DNA from: Dehalobacterium formicoaceticum
GTDB taxonomy: Bacteria; Bacillota; Dehalobacteriia; Dehalobacteriales; Dehalobacteriaceae
Direction: 5' to 3'
Assembly (NCBI RefSeq): GCF_002224645.1
Contig: NZ_CP022121.1
Span: forward strand, 3,693,501-3,757,500
DNA length: 64,000 nt
Part shown: positions 1 through 9,859 of the stretch, one piece after another
How the letters are laid out: each line of letters begins with the position of its first letter
How positions within the stretch are numbered: the first letter of the stretch is position 1
The notes under the pieces: generated by a model
The model's input: the letters and a program-made list of their open reading frames with translations, nothing else
Database searches by the model: none
Told to the model about the DNA's origin: nothing
Translations under genes and position numbers: made by a program

Positions 1-936
1 TCTTTTTTGTTCAATACCCAGCTCCGATACTTTACTGAAGGCCGTGGGATAAATTTTTCGTACCTTGCCTTTCAGGTCATTGATCCCCATGTCTTCATTG
101 GTGATCAGTACCTCTGCCCCTTCTGTCACATGCCCGATTTTATCCAATAAAATGTCGCTTTCCAGAAAAGTGTCCTCGGCACTGCCGATCTCAAAAAGCA
201 AGGTACCCGGCTGAACAAAGCTGCCTGCTTTTATTTCCCTGGTCAAAACCAAACCATCAGCAGGGGCTTTAATAACCAAATCTGTGCTTTGCTTTTTCAG
301 TAAATCAATCTCAGCCTGAATCTGGTTAATTTGCCCCTGCATCTCCTTTTGGACATTAACAGAGGTGCTTTTTTGGGCTTGGGCCAAATCGCTCTTGGCA
401 GCTTCTGCATTAGCCTTAGCCTGTGCCAATAGCGTCAGGGAATTTCGATAACTATCCAAACTGAGGGCACCGCTGTCATATAGAATCTTGTTGTTTTCCG
501 CCTGTCTTTGCGTCTCTTGATAAGAAGCCTCAGCTGAACGCAACAGGGCGGCCAGTTTATTGATCATATTTTGGTCCGCCGATTTAGTTGTTTCCTGGTA
601 CCGTGCTTGTGCCGATTGCTGCTGAGCCTCCAGAGCCTGGATCTGCAAAAGAACTTCCCGATTGTCCATTTTGGCCAGAAGATCCCCGGTATTTACCGGA
701 TCCCCGACTTCTTTAAAAACCTCCGTGAGAGCTCCTCCCGCCAGTGCATAAACTGCAGCCAACTCACGGGCTTGAACTACCCCGGTTTCTTCCACGTATT
801 GATAAATATCACCCCGCGTTACCCGGCTAGTTTCTACACTGATACCCTGATCCTGGAAAAAGAACAGATATCCTGCCAGCAGCAGTCCCAAAACTGCCAA
901 TCCCGCCCCCACAAACTTCTTCTTCATTACGCTCAT
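1..936 (-). CDS. HlyD/MacA-type membrane fusion (periplasmic adaptor-like) protein, 3' end cut by window edge
   Basis: The reading frame is open from an ATG at 936 to base 1, so the C-terminus lies outside the window. A GGAG sits 8 bases before this ATG; a second in-frame ATG at 927 is possible. The N-terminus (KKKFVGAGLAVLGLLLAGYLF) is a single membrane anchor. It is followed by a lipoyl-like half (VGDPVNTGDLLAKMDNREV), a long Gln/Ala-rich coiled-coil hairpin (about residues 90-170) and the second lipoyl half (VIKAPADGLVLTREIKAGSF). This order is that of HlyD/MacA adaptor subunits of tripartite exporters. It is the last gene of a three-gene unit with an ABC ATPase and an FtsX-type permease upstream, so it most likely links that exporter to the envelope. 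The substrate is unknown. Confidence 0.88.
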   Translation of the reverse strand, partial: MSVMKKKFVGAGLAVLGLLLAGYLFFFQDQGISVETSRVTRGDIYQYVEETGVVQARELAAVYALAGGALTEVFKEVGDPVNTGDLLAKMDNREVLLQIQALEAQQQSAQARYQETTKSADQNMINKLAALLRSAEASYQETQRQAENNKILYDSGALSLDSYRNSLTLLAQAKANAEAAKSDLAQAQKSTSVNVQKEMQGQINQIQAEIDLLKKQSTDLVIKAPADGLVLTREIKAGSFVQPGTLLFEIGSAEDTFLESDILLDKIGHVTEGAEVLITNEDMGINDLKGKVRKIYPTAFSKVSELGIEQKR

Positions 937-954
937 TCCTTTCTCTCCGATTTT

Positions 955-3303
955 TTAGGAAATACGGCTTTTTAAGGCATCAATAAAGTCCAGCCGGTAA
1001 ATCTTGTTCCTGGCAGCCAATTGAGCAATGATGACAAAAACAACCGTCGCAAAGATAGTCTCAATAAATATTCTCGGCGTTAAAATCAAAGGAAGGGTCA
1101 CCATATCGGAACTAAATGAATGCACAACCCCCTGAATCATTCCTATCCCCAAAGGAATTCCCAGCAAGATCGCAAGCACCGACATGAGCAAGTTTTCCAT
1201 GCTCAGCAGTTTAAAAATATCCTTTTTATCAAAACCCATGACCCGCAAAGAGGCAAATTCTTTGCTGCGCTCTGCAATACTGATGGTAGTTCCGTTATAG
1301 ATTACCGCAAAGCCCAAAATACCACCAAACAATAAATAGAGATAGGTAGCAAGGTTCATGGTATCCAGATATTCTAAAAACAGATTTTTCATATCAGCTA
1401 CGGAACTTACAGCAGCAATATTCTTTACATCCTTTAATTTCTCTTTCGGATCATGTGAGGAAAGAATATTGACACCGGTAATCATGTTCTGATCCAATAA
1501 GGTCTCTCCCATATAATCTAACTCCATATATGCATTAGTGCCTAAATACTGTCGGATAATACCACCGACTTCTAAGTTAACATCATCTCTCCCCGGCACA
1601 AAGTTTTTTACTGTAATTTCATCTCCCACCTGCACCTGAAGTTTTTGGGCTAAGGTTTCCGTAAGGACAATCCCTTGATCAGGCAAGATCAGCGGCTGCT
1701 GATTCTGATCAAAAAAATGATAAACCTGCGAATCTCCGGGGATGCCAATGATCGTTACCGTTTCTTTAAGCCAGCCATTGGTTAATTCAAAAGGATATTC
1801 CAATTTTCCTTCAATTGCATCAGCCTGAATCAGCTGATCCAACTCACGAACAGCCCGATGATGCAGAGGATGAGTAAATTCAACGGCATAATCCATTTTT
1901 TGAAACACCTGATATTGCAGGTGGAAAATCTCCGGCATGATCTGCGCCAGATACATAGGCACAGTATTAATGGCATAGGACAAGGCAAGTCCCAGCATTA
2001 AAAAAGCAAACCTTTTTTTGGTTCTGACAATATTGCGAATCACCATTTTCCAGCTGAATGATAGCTTGTTCCAAATAAAAGGGATCTTTTCCAGCAGGAT
2101 ATGTTTCCCCGATTTCGGCGTCTCAGGCCGCAAAGAATCCGCCGGCAATATTTTTAACACCGGTCTGGCACCTAAAAAACCGGCGGTCACACAGAAAACA
2201 GCCGTTAAGAGAAATGCATTTAAGATATAGGAATATTGGATTTGATTCCTAATCAACGGCAGATTAAAATAAAAGGCATAGACCTGACTTAAAGGATCGG
2301 TCAAAAGCAAACCGCTGCCGATTCCAATGAGAGATCCCAATAAGCTAATAAGCAAGGCATATTTGGTGTAATGAGCCAAGACACTGAGATTGCCATAACC
2401 CAGAGCTTTTAAGATGCCAATGGCCATGCGGTCATTTTGTACTATACGGGAGAGCATGATAAAGATAATCAAAGCCGCTACCACCAGGAACAACAGAGGG
2501 ATGGATTGGGCCATTTTCTCAAGCCCGTCCACTTCCTGCATCAAGACACTATGACTCAGTTGATCTTCTCTTTTAATAATGCGTTTTACCCCATAGGAAT
2601 CCAGCTCTTCTTCCAGTCTGTCTACCTGATCATCAATTTGATCCTGATCTTGAAGGAGCACTAAAAGTTCATTGAAGCTATCCCGGTAACCTGTTACCGA
2701 CCGGGCAAACTCTTCATTCACGTAAGCCACTCCGAATTGCTCCGGGGCCGGTAAAATAGACTGCTCATCCTCCATTAAATAGACAAATTCTCCGCTGGCC
2801 ACAATACCGGAAACGGTTAAGGGATATTCCCGGCCGTTAATCATCGGGTAAATCATATCTCCTACCTGAATATTGCGCGCCTCGGCAAACTGCTCCAGGA
2901 GCAGGACATTGTCTGTCCCTAAGTTCCCTGCATTTCCCTCAATGGGATAGAGGATATTAATCTTCTCTTCCTCAGGGAGAGATATTAATCGGATCGTGAC
3001 CCTTTCATCCTCATCTTCCACCTCCAAGGGTACATCCACGCTGATTCTGCCCTGAACCTCTTTAATTCCGGGAAGAGTCCTTACCTCTTCCAAGGCGCCT
3101 TGAGGGAGTTTTACCAACTGGACATAGATATCGTTGAATTTGGTAATCTCATAATAGTAATTGATGGCATTTCTTAAATTGACCCCTGTTACATTGAGCA
3201 GGATATAGATAGACAAAGCAACAGCCACGACTACCGTCACCGAAATAAATTGTCCCTTGGAATAGCATATCATGCGTATTAAGCGGAGATCCAGTTTTTG
3301 CAT
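955..3303 (-). CDS. MacB/FtsX-type ABC transporter permease, two FtsX domains
   Basis: A protein of about 782 residues. An N-terminal membrane segment (about 15-35) precedes a large extracytoplasmic domain, then a three-helix FtsX block (about 265-390), a second extracytoplasmic region and a second FtsX block (about 655-775). This duplicated arrangement is usual for long FtsX permeases of lipoprotein or macrolide exporters. The ATG at 3303 overlaps the stop of the upstream ATPase by one base (TAATG), implying translational coupling. A GTG six bases further upstream is an alternative start but lies very close to the AAAGGG ribosome site. The partner ATPase and HlyD-type adaptor flank it on the same strand. 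Substrate not predictable. Confidence 0.9.
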   Translation of the reverse strand: MQKLDLRLIRMICYSKGQFISVTVVVAVALSIYILLNVTGVNLRNAINYYYEITKFNDIYVQLVKLPQGALEEVRTLPGIKEVQGRISVDVPLEVEDEDERVTIRLISLPEEEKINILYPIEGNAGNLGTDNVLLLEQFAEARNIQVGDMIYPMINGREYPLTVSGIVASGEFVYLMEDEQSILPAPEQFGVAYVNEEFARSVTGYRDSFNELLVLLQDQDQIDDQVDRLEEELDSYGVKRIIKREDQLSHSVLMQEVDGLEKMAQSIPLLFLVVAALIIFIMLSRIVQNDRMAIGILKALGYGNLSVLAHYTKYALLISLLGSLIGIGSGLLLTDPLSQVYAFYFNLPLIRNQIQYSYILNAFLLTAVFCVTAGFLGARPVLKILPADSLRPETPKSGKHILLEKIPFIWNKLSFSWKMVIRNIVRTKKRFAFLMLGLALSYAINTVPMYLAQIMPEIFHLQYQVFQKMDYAVEFTHPLHHRAVRELDQLIQADAIEGKLEYPFELTNGWLKETVTIIGIPGDSQVYHFFDQNQQPLILPDQGIVLTETLAQKLQVQVGDEITVKNFVPGRDDVNLEVGGIIRQYLGTNAYMELDYMGETLLDQNMITGVNILSSHDPKEKLKDVKNIAAVSSVADMKNLFLEYLDTMNLATYLYLLFGGILGFAVIYNGTTISIAERSKEFASLRVMGFDKKDIFKLLSMENLLMSVLAILLGIPLGIGMIQGVVHSFSSDMVTLPLILTPRIFIETIFATVVFVIIAQLAARNKIYRLDFIDALKSRIS

Positions 3304-4013
3304 TACCACTCAACCCTTTCCGGAGGAATGGGATGCTGATTTTCCCCTATTTCCACAATGCGGCCGCTGTTCATTTTGATAACGCGGTCAGCCATCCCAC
3401 CGATGGCCACATTATGGGTAATAATTACTACTGTTTTATTAAAATCCAGATTGATTTTTTTCAGCAAAGTAAGAATCAGGATACCGGTTTGGTAATCCAA
3501 GGCACCAGTGGGCTCGTCGCAAAGGAGCAGAGTGGGGTTTTTGGCCACCGCCCGGGCGATGGCCACCCGTTGCTGTTCCCCGCCACTTAATTGAGACGGA
3601 AAAAAATTCTTTCTCTCCCCCAATCCCACTTCCTCCATCACCATATCAATATCCAAGGCGTCACGACAGAGTTCCGTGGCCAATTCCACATTCTCCCGGG
3701 CCGTTAAATTAGCCATTAAATTGTAGAATTGAAAAACAAATCCCACCTGCTCCCGGCGATAAGATGTTAACTTCCGGTCGTTATACTGGGCAATATTCTC
3801 CCCGTGCACCAAAAGACGCCCGGACGTAGGTAAATCCATGCCCCCCATGATATTTAACAAGGTGCTTTTCCCGGACCCGCTGGGACCAAGAATCACCATA
3901 AATTCCCCTTCAAATAATTGAAAATTGGCCTCAATTAAAGCTTTAACCGTAACCTCTCCCATTTGATAAGTCTTGCTTAAGTTCTCAAGTTCCATCACCG
4001 TTTCCCGGGTCAT
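3303..4013 (-). CDS. ABC transporter ATP-binding protein (LolD/MacB-type)
   Basis: About 236 residues, typical for this family. Visible motifs: Walker [11 protein letters not shown]-loop FVFQFYNL, signature LSGGEQQR, Walker [12 protein letters not shown] and H-loop ITHN. The 'PTGALD' and 'QFYNL' forms are those of MacB/LolD-type exporters. The ATG at 4013 is chosen because AAGGGGGG lies just before it; an upstream in-frame TTG at 4037 has no comparable site. First gene of the ATPase-permease-adaptor unit running to the left window edge. It powers the FtsX permease from the cytoplasmic face. Confidence 0.93.
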   Translation of the reverse strand: MTRETVMELENLSKTYQMGEVTVKALIEANFQLFEGEFMVILGPSGSGKSTLLNIMGGMDLPTSGRLLVHGENIAQYNDRKLTSYRREQVGFVFQFYNLMANLTARENVELATELCRDALDIDMVMEEVGLGERKNFFPSQLSGGEQQRVAIARAVAKNPTLLLCDEPTGALDYQTGILILTLLKKINLDFNKTVVIITHNVAIGGMADRVIKMNSGRIVEIGENQHPIPPERVEW

Positions 4014-4119
4014 GATCCACCCCCCTTTCTTTATCAAAGTTTCACATTATTCTTCTGTCATTATTGTAACAGGCCTGACCGATTTTTCCAGCCTCTTTAT
4101 TTTGGAATTAAAGGATTAT

Positions 4120-4153
4120 AAAAAAAGAAAACCGGGCTCCCATGGAGTCCGGT
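4120..4153 (-). terminator. Rho-independent terminator after the SLH gene
   Basis: A 10-base stem (ACCGGGCTCC against GGAGTCCGGT, one G-U pair in the RNA) with a 3-base loop. On the minus strand it is followed by a T-rich run. It sits just past the stop of the SLH gene at 4167 and separates it from the exporter genes. Confidence 0.85.
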
Positions 4154-4166
4154 ACCACTAATGATC

Positions 4167-5588
4167 CTAATCTCTGTCAACCTCGATTTTCAGAGCAAGA
4201 TTACCCTTGGCTCCGATTTCTGCTTCATCACCGATCCTAAGATCAGATAATTCGGCATCATCTTTATCGTCATCTTCATCGATGGTGATCTCAGTTTTTT
4301 TATCGACAAAAAATGTATATGTTTTGCCATTTTCATCTTTAATCACGATACGTTTGTTTTTGCTATCAATTTTGGTAATGATACCCTCATACTCTGTTTC
4401 TTCATCATCGTCATCATTATCATTATCACTAGATTCAATGATGATGGATCTAGCCATTTTACCTTCTGCCATTATTTCTACATTCCAACCTAATTTCAGC
4501 TCATCCAGTTCCAGTGTTTCTCCATCATCGTCCATTTCAACATCAGTATCTTCATCCACTTGGAAACGGTAGTTTTTATTTCCTGATTTTATAGTAATAA
4601 AACCTTCATCATCATCAATTAAATTAATCGCAACGATTTTTCCTTCGAATTCTTTTTCATCATCTTCATTAATATCATCTTGGTCAGGAGAGGTGGCTTT
4701 TACAGCTATCACGTCACCCTTCTTGTTCAGGGTCAATTTCACATAGTCATCCACGTCCAAATCATCGACATCAGATTTTTTGCCATTGAGATAAACGGTG
4801 ACCTCATCATCAAAATCGAAAGTCTTACTGACACTCCATCCCTTAACGGTAATTTCATCATCATCCACATCGGTAATAATTCCGCTAAATTCACTGATAT
4901 AAATATTGGCATCGGTTCCTGCGCCGTTAATTCTTTCTAAAAGAATTGCCATTTCGGCCCGGGTAATGGCTTTGTTGGGCAGAAAATAGTTTTTATTATT
5001 CCCTTTCATAATCCCAGACTCAGAAATCAGAACCACTGCATTGTAAAGATCTTCCGGGATATCCTTTTTATCCAGGTAGGGCAGGTCGTCATCGCTATCC
5101 AGATAATCATCCAAATCTAAAGCCCGGGTGATCCACAACGCAACCTGAATCCTTTTAGCTCCCTGATTAGGACGAAAAGAGAGCATTTCCCCCTCATCCA
5201 GAATGTTTTCTTTCAAGGCAACCGCCATATAACCTTCTGCCCAAGCGGGAATCTGAGCCGTTTTTTTCAATAAATCATTCAATTTCTGATCCTGCGCTTC
5301 ATCTTCCAGTCCCTGGGCACGTACAATCATGACGATGGCTTCCAGCTGGGTTACCGGTTTATTGGGTTTAAAAGTTGCATCTTCATAACCTTTGATAAAA
5401 CCTTTGGTGTTCATCATCAAAATTGCATCTTCCGCCCAATGTCCTTTAACATCTTTTAACTTTTGATGCTTTTCCCAGCCTTTTTGCGGACTGTTTTTCT
5501 CCTTGTAATTCTGGTCTGCTTGAACAGCCAGCGCTCCTGCCCCAAATAAAAACAGCAGTGCAAGAACCAGTGTCAAGAATTTTTTCAT
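4167..5588 (-). CDS. SLH-domain surface protein with three acidic beta repeats
   Basis: About 473 residues from the ATG at 5588, which has AAAGGAG eight bases upstream; a TATAAT-like box lies at 5613-5618. A Sec signal peptide (residues 1-24, MKKFLTLVLALLFLFGAG) is followed by three SLH-like modules (about 45-95, 100-158, 165-222), which normally bind secondary cell-wall polymer. The C-terminal half is three similar units (about 233-300, 313-385, 399-470), each beginning E[FY]xGxI and carrying Asp/Glu-rich turns. The acidic runs suggest cation or Ca2+ binding, but that is inference. Single gene, terminator downstream. Function beyond wall anchoring unknown. Confidence 0.9.
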   Translation of the reverse strand: MKKFLTLVLALLFLFGAGALAVQADQNYKEKNSPQKGWEKHQKLKDVKGHWAEDAILMMNTKGFIKGYEDATFKPNKPVTQLEAIVMIVRAQGLEDEAQDQKLNDLLKKTAQIPAWAEGYMAVALKENILDEGEMLSFRPNQGAKRIQVALWITRALDLDDYLDSDDDLPYLDKKDIPEDLYNAVVLISESGIMKGNNKNYFLPNKAITRAEMAILLERINGAGTDANIYISEFSGIITDVDDDEITVKGWSVSKTFDFDDEVTVYLNGKKSDVDDLDVDDYVKLTLNKKGDVIAVKATSPDQDDINEDDEKEFEGKIVAINLIDDDEGFITIKSGNKNYRFQVDEDTDVEMDDDGETLELDELKLGWNVEIMAEGKMARSIIIESSDNDNDDDDEETEYEGIITKIDSKNKRIVIKDENGKTYTFFVDKKTEITIDEDDDKDDAELSDLRIGDEAEIGAKGNLALKIEVDRD

Positions 5589-5723
5589 GAACTCAACTCC
5601 TTTAAATTTTGTATTATATATTTCGGACCATGAAATTAATTTGTGAGGGTTTCTGCCTCCCAAGTTATGCAGAGTTAATACTTAATGATCATTTAGAGAT
5701 GTGAAGAAAATCATGGAAAGTGG

Positions 5724-5762
5724 CCAAAACAAAGAGGATGAAGCCATAAACTGCCTCATCCT
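5724..5762 (-). terminator. Terminator after the sulfur operon (cysK end)
   Basis: Stem AGGATGAAGC against GCCTCATCCT (10 bases, one wobble) at 5735-5762, followed on the minus strand by a T-rich stretch. It lies about 75 bases past the cysK stop. A separate perfect 12-base palindrome (GGGTCATGACCC) lies at 5776-5787 between the two; its role is unknown. Confidence 0.7.
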
Positions 5763-5837
5763 CACATTTTTCTATCAGGGTCATGACCCCAATTTTTAAA
5801 GTCCTCAGCAAGAACTACCTTCCTGTTAGCTTTTACC

Positions 5838-6767
5838 TTAAAAAAGATCTGTTGACAAATATCTTTCTCCCGTATCGGGAAAGATCACAACAATGGTCTT
5901 TCCGGTATTTTCAGGTCTTTTCGCCACCTGCATTGCTGCATAAGCGGCAGCTCCGGAAGAGATCCCCACCAACAGACCTTCTGCTTGCGCCAGACTGCGG
6001 GTTGTTTCATAAGCATCTTCATTTTTAACAGGAATTACTTCATCAATAATCGACGTGTTGAGCACCTTGGGAATAAATCCGGCACCAATTCCCTGAATCT
6101 TATTGCCAGGTCCCGGCTTACCCCCGGAAATAACCGGTGAGACCTGGGGCTCCACCGCAATGATTTTCACATTTGGATTTTTTGCCTTAAGAATCTCCCC
6201 CACTCCGGTAAGAGTCCCTCCGGTACCAACAGCGGCCACAAAAATATCAACCTGGCCTTCCGTATCCTGCCAGATCTCCAGAGCAGTGGTTTTGCGGTGG
6301 ATTTCCGGATTAGCCGGATTTTCAAATTGTTGGGGAATAAAGGCATGAGGAATTTCGGCGGCCAATTCCTCTGCTTTTTTAATGGCTCCTTGCATCCCTT
6401 CCGTGCCTGGGGTCAGGACCAATTCTGCCCCCAAAGCTTTTAAGAGACTTTTTCTTTCCTGGCTCATGGTCTCCGGCATGGTAAGAATTAAACGGTAGCC
6501 CCGAGCGGAAGAAACAAAAGCCAGGGCAACGCCGGTGTTGCCGCTGGTAGGTTCAATAATCACCGAATCACTTTGCAGCAAACCTTTTTCTTCCGCATCC
6601 ACAATCATCCCATAACCAACCCGGTCTTTGACACTGCCGGCGGGATTAAAATACTCCAGTTTCGCTATCAGTTTTCCCGAAAGATTATTTTTTTGATTAA
6701 AATTCGTTAGTTCCAACAAAGGAGTATGCCCAATTAAATCTGTGAGACTCTGCGCAATTTTAGCCAT
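5838..6767 (-). CDS. cysK: Cysteine synthase (O-acetylserine sulfhydrylase)
   Basis: 309 residues, the usual CysK length. It makes cysteine from O-acetylserine and sulfide with PLP. Visible: N-terminal [12 protein letters not shown]-lysine motif NPAGSVKDR (about residue 46), the substrate loop EPTSGNTG, the phosphate-binding loop GTGGTLTG and GISSGAA near the C-terminus. A GGAGGTGGAG ribosome site precedes the ATG. Last gene of the Rrf2-metA-iscS-iscU-metY-cysK unit; 24 bases separate it from metY. Expression is probably tied to the cysteine or Fe-S status read by the Rrf2 regulator. Confidence 0.97.
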   Translation of the reverse strand: MAKIAQSLTDLIGHTPLLELTNFNQKNNLSGKLIAKLEYFNPAGSVKDRVGYGMIVDAEEKGLLQSDSVIIEPTSGNTGVALAFVSSARGYRLILTMPETMSQERKSLLKALGAELVLTPGTEGMQGAIKKAEELAAEIPHAFIPQQFENPANPEIHRKTTALEIWQDTEGQVDIFVAAVGTGGTLTGVGEILKAKNPNVKIIAVEPQVSPVISGGKPGPGNKIQGIGAGFIPKVLNTSIIDEVIPVKNEDAYETTRSLAQAEGLLVGISSGAAAYAAMQVAKRPENTGKTIVVIFPDTGERYLSTDLF

Positions 6768-6791
6768 TTCTCCACCTCCAGAATCTTTACC

Positions 6792-8084
6792 TTATTTCTC
6801 AGTTGCTTTTTGTAAAGCCTGATCCAAATCCCAAATCAAATCATCCACATCTTCGATTCCAATAGAGAGCCTGATCATATCCGGACTAAGACCGGCAGAT
6901 ATTTGTTCCTGCTCGGAGAGCTGGCCATGGGTGGTACTTCCGGGATGAATGACCAGGGATTTGGCATCTGCCACATTGGCCAAAAGGGAGAAGATTTCCA
7001 CATTATTAATAAATTTTTTACCCGCTTCTACGCCGCCTTTAATGCCAAAGGTGAAAATGGATCCTGAGCCTTTGGGCACATATTTTTGAGCCAATGCATG
7101 ATATTTACTGGTGGGCAGGCTGGGATAGTTAACCCAGTTGACCAGGGGATGTTCATCAAGATGCTTGGCAATTTTCATGGCATTGGAGACATGTTTCTCC
7201 ACCCGCAAGGAGAGGGTTTCCAGACCTTGGAGCAAAAGAAAGGAGTTAAAGGGGCTGATGCATGCACCCATATCTCTTAAAAGCTGCACTCTCATTTTTG
7301 TGATATAAGCCAAAGGACCTAAATCCACCGCATACCTCAAGCCATGATAACTGGTATCCGGCTCCGTCAGTCCGGGAAACCGGCCGCTTTTGATCCAATC
7401 AAATTTGCCGGCATCAATCACCACACCACCCATGGTCGTACCGTGACCGCCAATAAATTTTGTCGCTGAATGGATAACAATATCCGCGCCGAATTCAATC
7501 GGCCTGATCAGATACGGGGTCCCGAAAGTATTATCAACGATTAAGGGCAGACCATTTTCATGGGCAATCACTGCTACCCTTTCAATATCCGTAATATTAA
7601 TCCCGGGATTGCCTAATGTTTCGATATAGATGGCTTTGGTCTTATCGTTAATTGCCTGGCGGAAATTTTCCGGCTCATCGGGATCAACAAAGATGGTTTT
7701 AATGCCTAATTTAGGCAAAGTTGTAGAAAATAAATTATAAGTTCCTCCGTAAAGAGTACTGGCTGAAATAATTTCATCCCCGGTGCCGGCAATATTAAAA
7801 ATGGCATATGTAATGGCTGCTGAACCTGATGCTAAGGCTAAAGCACCTACCCCGCCTTCCAAAGCTGCCATTCTTTTTTCGAAAACATCTGAAGTGGGAT
7901 TCATCATTCTGGTATAAATATTTCCCGGTTCCTGCAAGCTGAATAGATTCGCAGCGTGTTCCGCATCCCGGAAGACATAGGATGTGGTTTGATAAATAGG
8001 AACCGCCCTTGAACCGGTGGCAGGATCGACTGTTTGCCCGGCGTGAACCTGCAGGGTATCAAATTTTAACTCTCTTTCACTCAT
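6792..8084 (-). CDS. metY: O-acetylhomoserine sulfhydrylase (homocysteine synthase)
   Basis: About 430 residues. PLP enzyme of the Cys/Met metabolism family. Visible: N-terminal [18 protein letters not shown], the aldimine lysine in [11 protein letters not shown] (about residue 209) and the C-terminal [12 protein letters not shown] typical of MetY rather than MetB/MetC. It forms homocysteine from O-acetylhomoserine and sulfide, which fits the acetyl-type MetA encoded in the same unit. ATG at 8084 chosen (AGGGAGTG six bases upstream); an in-frame GTG at 8093 overlaps the ribosome site. No S-box riboswitch is recognisable in the 141-base gap before it. Confidence 0.95.
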   Translation of the reverse strand: MSERELKFDTLQVHAGQTVDPATGSRAVPIYQTTSYVFRDAEHAANLFSLQEPGNIYTRMMNPTSDVFEKRMAALEGGVGALALASGSAAITYAIFNIAGTGDEIISASTLYGGTYNLFSTTLPKLGIKTIFVDPDEPENFRQAINDKTKAIYIETLGNPGINITDIERVAVIAHENGLPLIVDNTFGTPYLIRPIEFGADIVIHSATKFIGGHGTTMGGVVIDAGKFDWIKSGRFPGLTEPDTSYHGLRYAVDLGPLAYITKMRVQLLRDMGACISPFNSFLLLQGLETLSLRVEKHVSNAMKIAKHLDEHPLVNWVNYPSLPTSKYHALAQKYVPKGSGSIFTFGIKGGVEAGKKFINNVEIFSLLANVADAKSLVIHPGSTTHGQLSEQEQISAGLSPDMIRLSIGIEDVDDLIWDLDQALQKATEK

Positions 8085-8174
8085 GAAAATCACTCCCTAT
8101 CTTATGCTCCCATGTTAAAAGGGATTCTATTTATTTTTTCAGAAACAGCATGAAATAACATTTGGATAGTAACA

Positions 8175-8208
8175 AGGGCCAAATTCTTATTAAAAGAATT
8201 TCAGCCCT
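8175..8208. other. Intergenic hairpin between iscU and metY
   Basis: AGGGC...AAATTCTT pairs with AGAATTT...GCCCT around a short loop. No clear T-tract follows on either strand, so it may be an mRNA-stabilising or processing hairpin or a partial terminator separating iscU from metY rather than a full stop signal. Confidence 0.4.
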
Positions 8209-8225
8209 CGTAATATTTCAATAAC

Positions 8226-8591
8226 CTATTTCTTGGTCTGCCAGTCCTCCAAAGCTTTATGCAAGGCATCTGCTGCTAAGTTGGAACAATGTTTTTTCTT
8301 GGGGGGTAATCCGCCTAAAGCATCCGCCACTGTATTATTGGTAATCGCCAGGGCTTCCTCCACAGTTTTGCCTTTGGCCAGCTCTGTTAACATGCTGCCG
8401 CTGGCAATGGCTGCACCACAACCAAAGGTTTTGTACTTAACATCTTCCAGAATATTATCTTTTACCTTAATATAAACGCGCAGAATGTCACCACATGATA
8501 AATTGCCTACTTCACCCATACCATCCGCGTCGGCAATTTCCCCCACATTGCGGGGATTTTCAAAATGGTCCATTACTGTTGGATTATACAC
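8226..8591 (-). CDS. iscU: IscU/NifU-type Fe-S cluster scaffold
   Basis: About 121 residues. The three cluster-ligand cysteines of the IscU fold are visible (NLSCGD, FGCGAAIASGSM, KKKHCSNLA). The GTG at 8591 is chosen because GAGGAG lies eight bases upstream; the more upstream in-frame GTG at 8600 overlaps that site. The protein accepts sulfur from the cysteine desulfurase encoded directly upstream (47-base gap) and builds transient Fe-S clusters. With the Rrf2 regulator this forms a compact Fe-S unit inserted in a methionine/cysteine operon. Confidence 0.95.
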   Translation of the reverse strand: MYNPTVMDHFENPRNVGEIADADGMGEVGNLSCGDILRVYIKVKDNILEDVKYKTFGCGAAIASGSMLTELAKGKTVEEALAITNNTVADALGGLPPKKKHCSNLAADALHKALEDWQTKK

Positions 8592-8638
8592 ACTTACCAC
8601 TCCTCTCGGACCTTTTAGATTTATTTAAAAGTTTCACT

Positions 8639-9808
8639 TTATAGTGCGTTCTCACCGCCCAGAGGTGAAAAACTCCGGAAACGTTCCACCACGCCGGGAA
8701 GTACACTTAATACATAGTCAACATCTTCTTCTGTGTTATCTCTCCCCAAGGTAAATCTGATTGAGCCATGTACCAGTTCCTGGGATTGTCCGCAAGCAAT
8801 TAAGACATGAGAAGCCTGTAAGGAAGTAGAACTGCAGGCAGAACCGGTAGAAACAGCAATACCTTTCATGTCCAGACTTAATAACAGGGATTCTCCCTCC
8901 ACATAGGCAAAACTAAAATGAGCATTATGGGGCAGTCGTTTTTCCTTATGTCCGTTTAAATAGGACTGGGGAATTTTCTCCAGAACCCCTTTAATGAGTT
9001 TATCCCGTAAAACCTTAACCCGTCGGTTTTCTGTCTCCAGATCACGGGCAGCAATTTCGGCTGCTTTACCAAAACCTATGATGCCCAGGGTATTTTCCGT
9101 TCCGGAACGAATCCTTCTTTCTTGTCCGCCGCCATAGATAAGAGGCTGCACCCGGACACCCTTTCTTTTATAAAGCAGCCCCACTCCCTTCGGCCCATAA
9201 ATTTTATGAGAGGAAATGGTTAAGAGATCTGCTCCTAAATCATCCACATGGACTGGAATTTTACCAACAGTTTGCACACAATCGGTATGAAAGAAAATAC
9301 CCTGTTTCTTGGCAATTTTGCTGATTTCTTGAACAGGTTGGATCGTTCCGTTTTCATTATTACCATGCATTACTGATATTAACACGGTATTTTTTTTAAT
9401 CGCTTTATTTACTTCCTCCGGATCCACCATCCCATATTGATCCACAGGTAAAATCGTCAGTTCATAACCTTTTTTCTCTAAATTTCGGCAGCAATCTAAA
9501 ACAGCCGGATGTTCCACGGCTGAGGTAATGATGTGGTTGCCTTTTTTCTCATTACCATAGACAGCTCCCTGGATGGCAAGATTATCTGACTCCGTTCCCC
9601 CTCCGGTAAAATAAATCTCATCAAAACCAGCCCCGATTAAATCAGCCACTTTTTGCCTGGCCTCGTCCACATATTTTTTCGCTTCCTGTCCAAGAGAATA
9701 CAGGCTCGATGGATTTCCATAAACATGCTCCATAGCGAATTTCATCAAATCGATAACTTCCGGATGAAGGGGTGTGGTGGCACTGTGATCCATGTACACT
9801 TTTTTCAT
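8639..9808 (-). CDS. iscS: Cysteine desulfurase (NifS/IscS family)
   Basis: 389 residues. PLP enzyme that removes sulfur from cysteine as an enzyme persulfide. Visible: N-terminal YMDHSATTPLHPEV, the PLP-lysine motif SSHKIYGPKG (about residue 204) and the persulfide cysteine in STGSACSSTSLQ (about residue 327) in the short loop typical of NifS-like class I enzymes. GGAGGG six bases before the ATG. Its scaffold IscU follows immediately; MetA precedes it. Supplies sulfur for Fe-S clusters needed by the many Fe-S proteins in this window. Confidence 0.96.
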   Translation of the reverse strand: MKKVYMDHSATTPLHPEVIDLMKFAMEHVYGNPSSLYSLGQEAKKYVDEARQKVADLIGAGFDEIYFTGGGTESDNLAIQGAVYGNEKKGNHIITSAVEHPAVLDCCRNLEKKGYELTILPVDQYGMVDPEEVNKAIKKNTVLISVMHGNNENGTIQPVQEISKIAKKQGIFFHTDCVQTVGKIPVHVDDLGADLLTISSHKIYGPKGVGLLYKRKGVRVQPLIYGGGQERRIRSGTENTLGIIGFGKAAEIAARDLETENRRVKVLRDKLIKGVLEKIPQSYLNGHKEKRLPHNAHFSFAYVEGESLLLSLDMKGIAVSTGSACSSTSLQASHVLIACGQSQELVHGSIRFTLGRDNTEEDVDYVLSVLPGVVERFRSFSPLGGENAL

Positions 9809-9859
9809 GCATTTCCCTCCTTAATGTCTTTTCCCACCTTTATCAATTGACGACAGGTT

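Noticed and set aside
8085-8225. SAM (S-box) riboswitch before metY
   Set aside because: The region is short and lacks the S-box consensus blocks; only a simple hairpin is seen.
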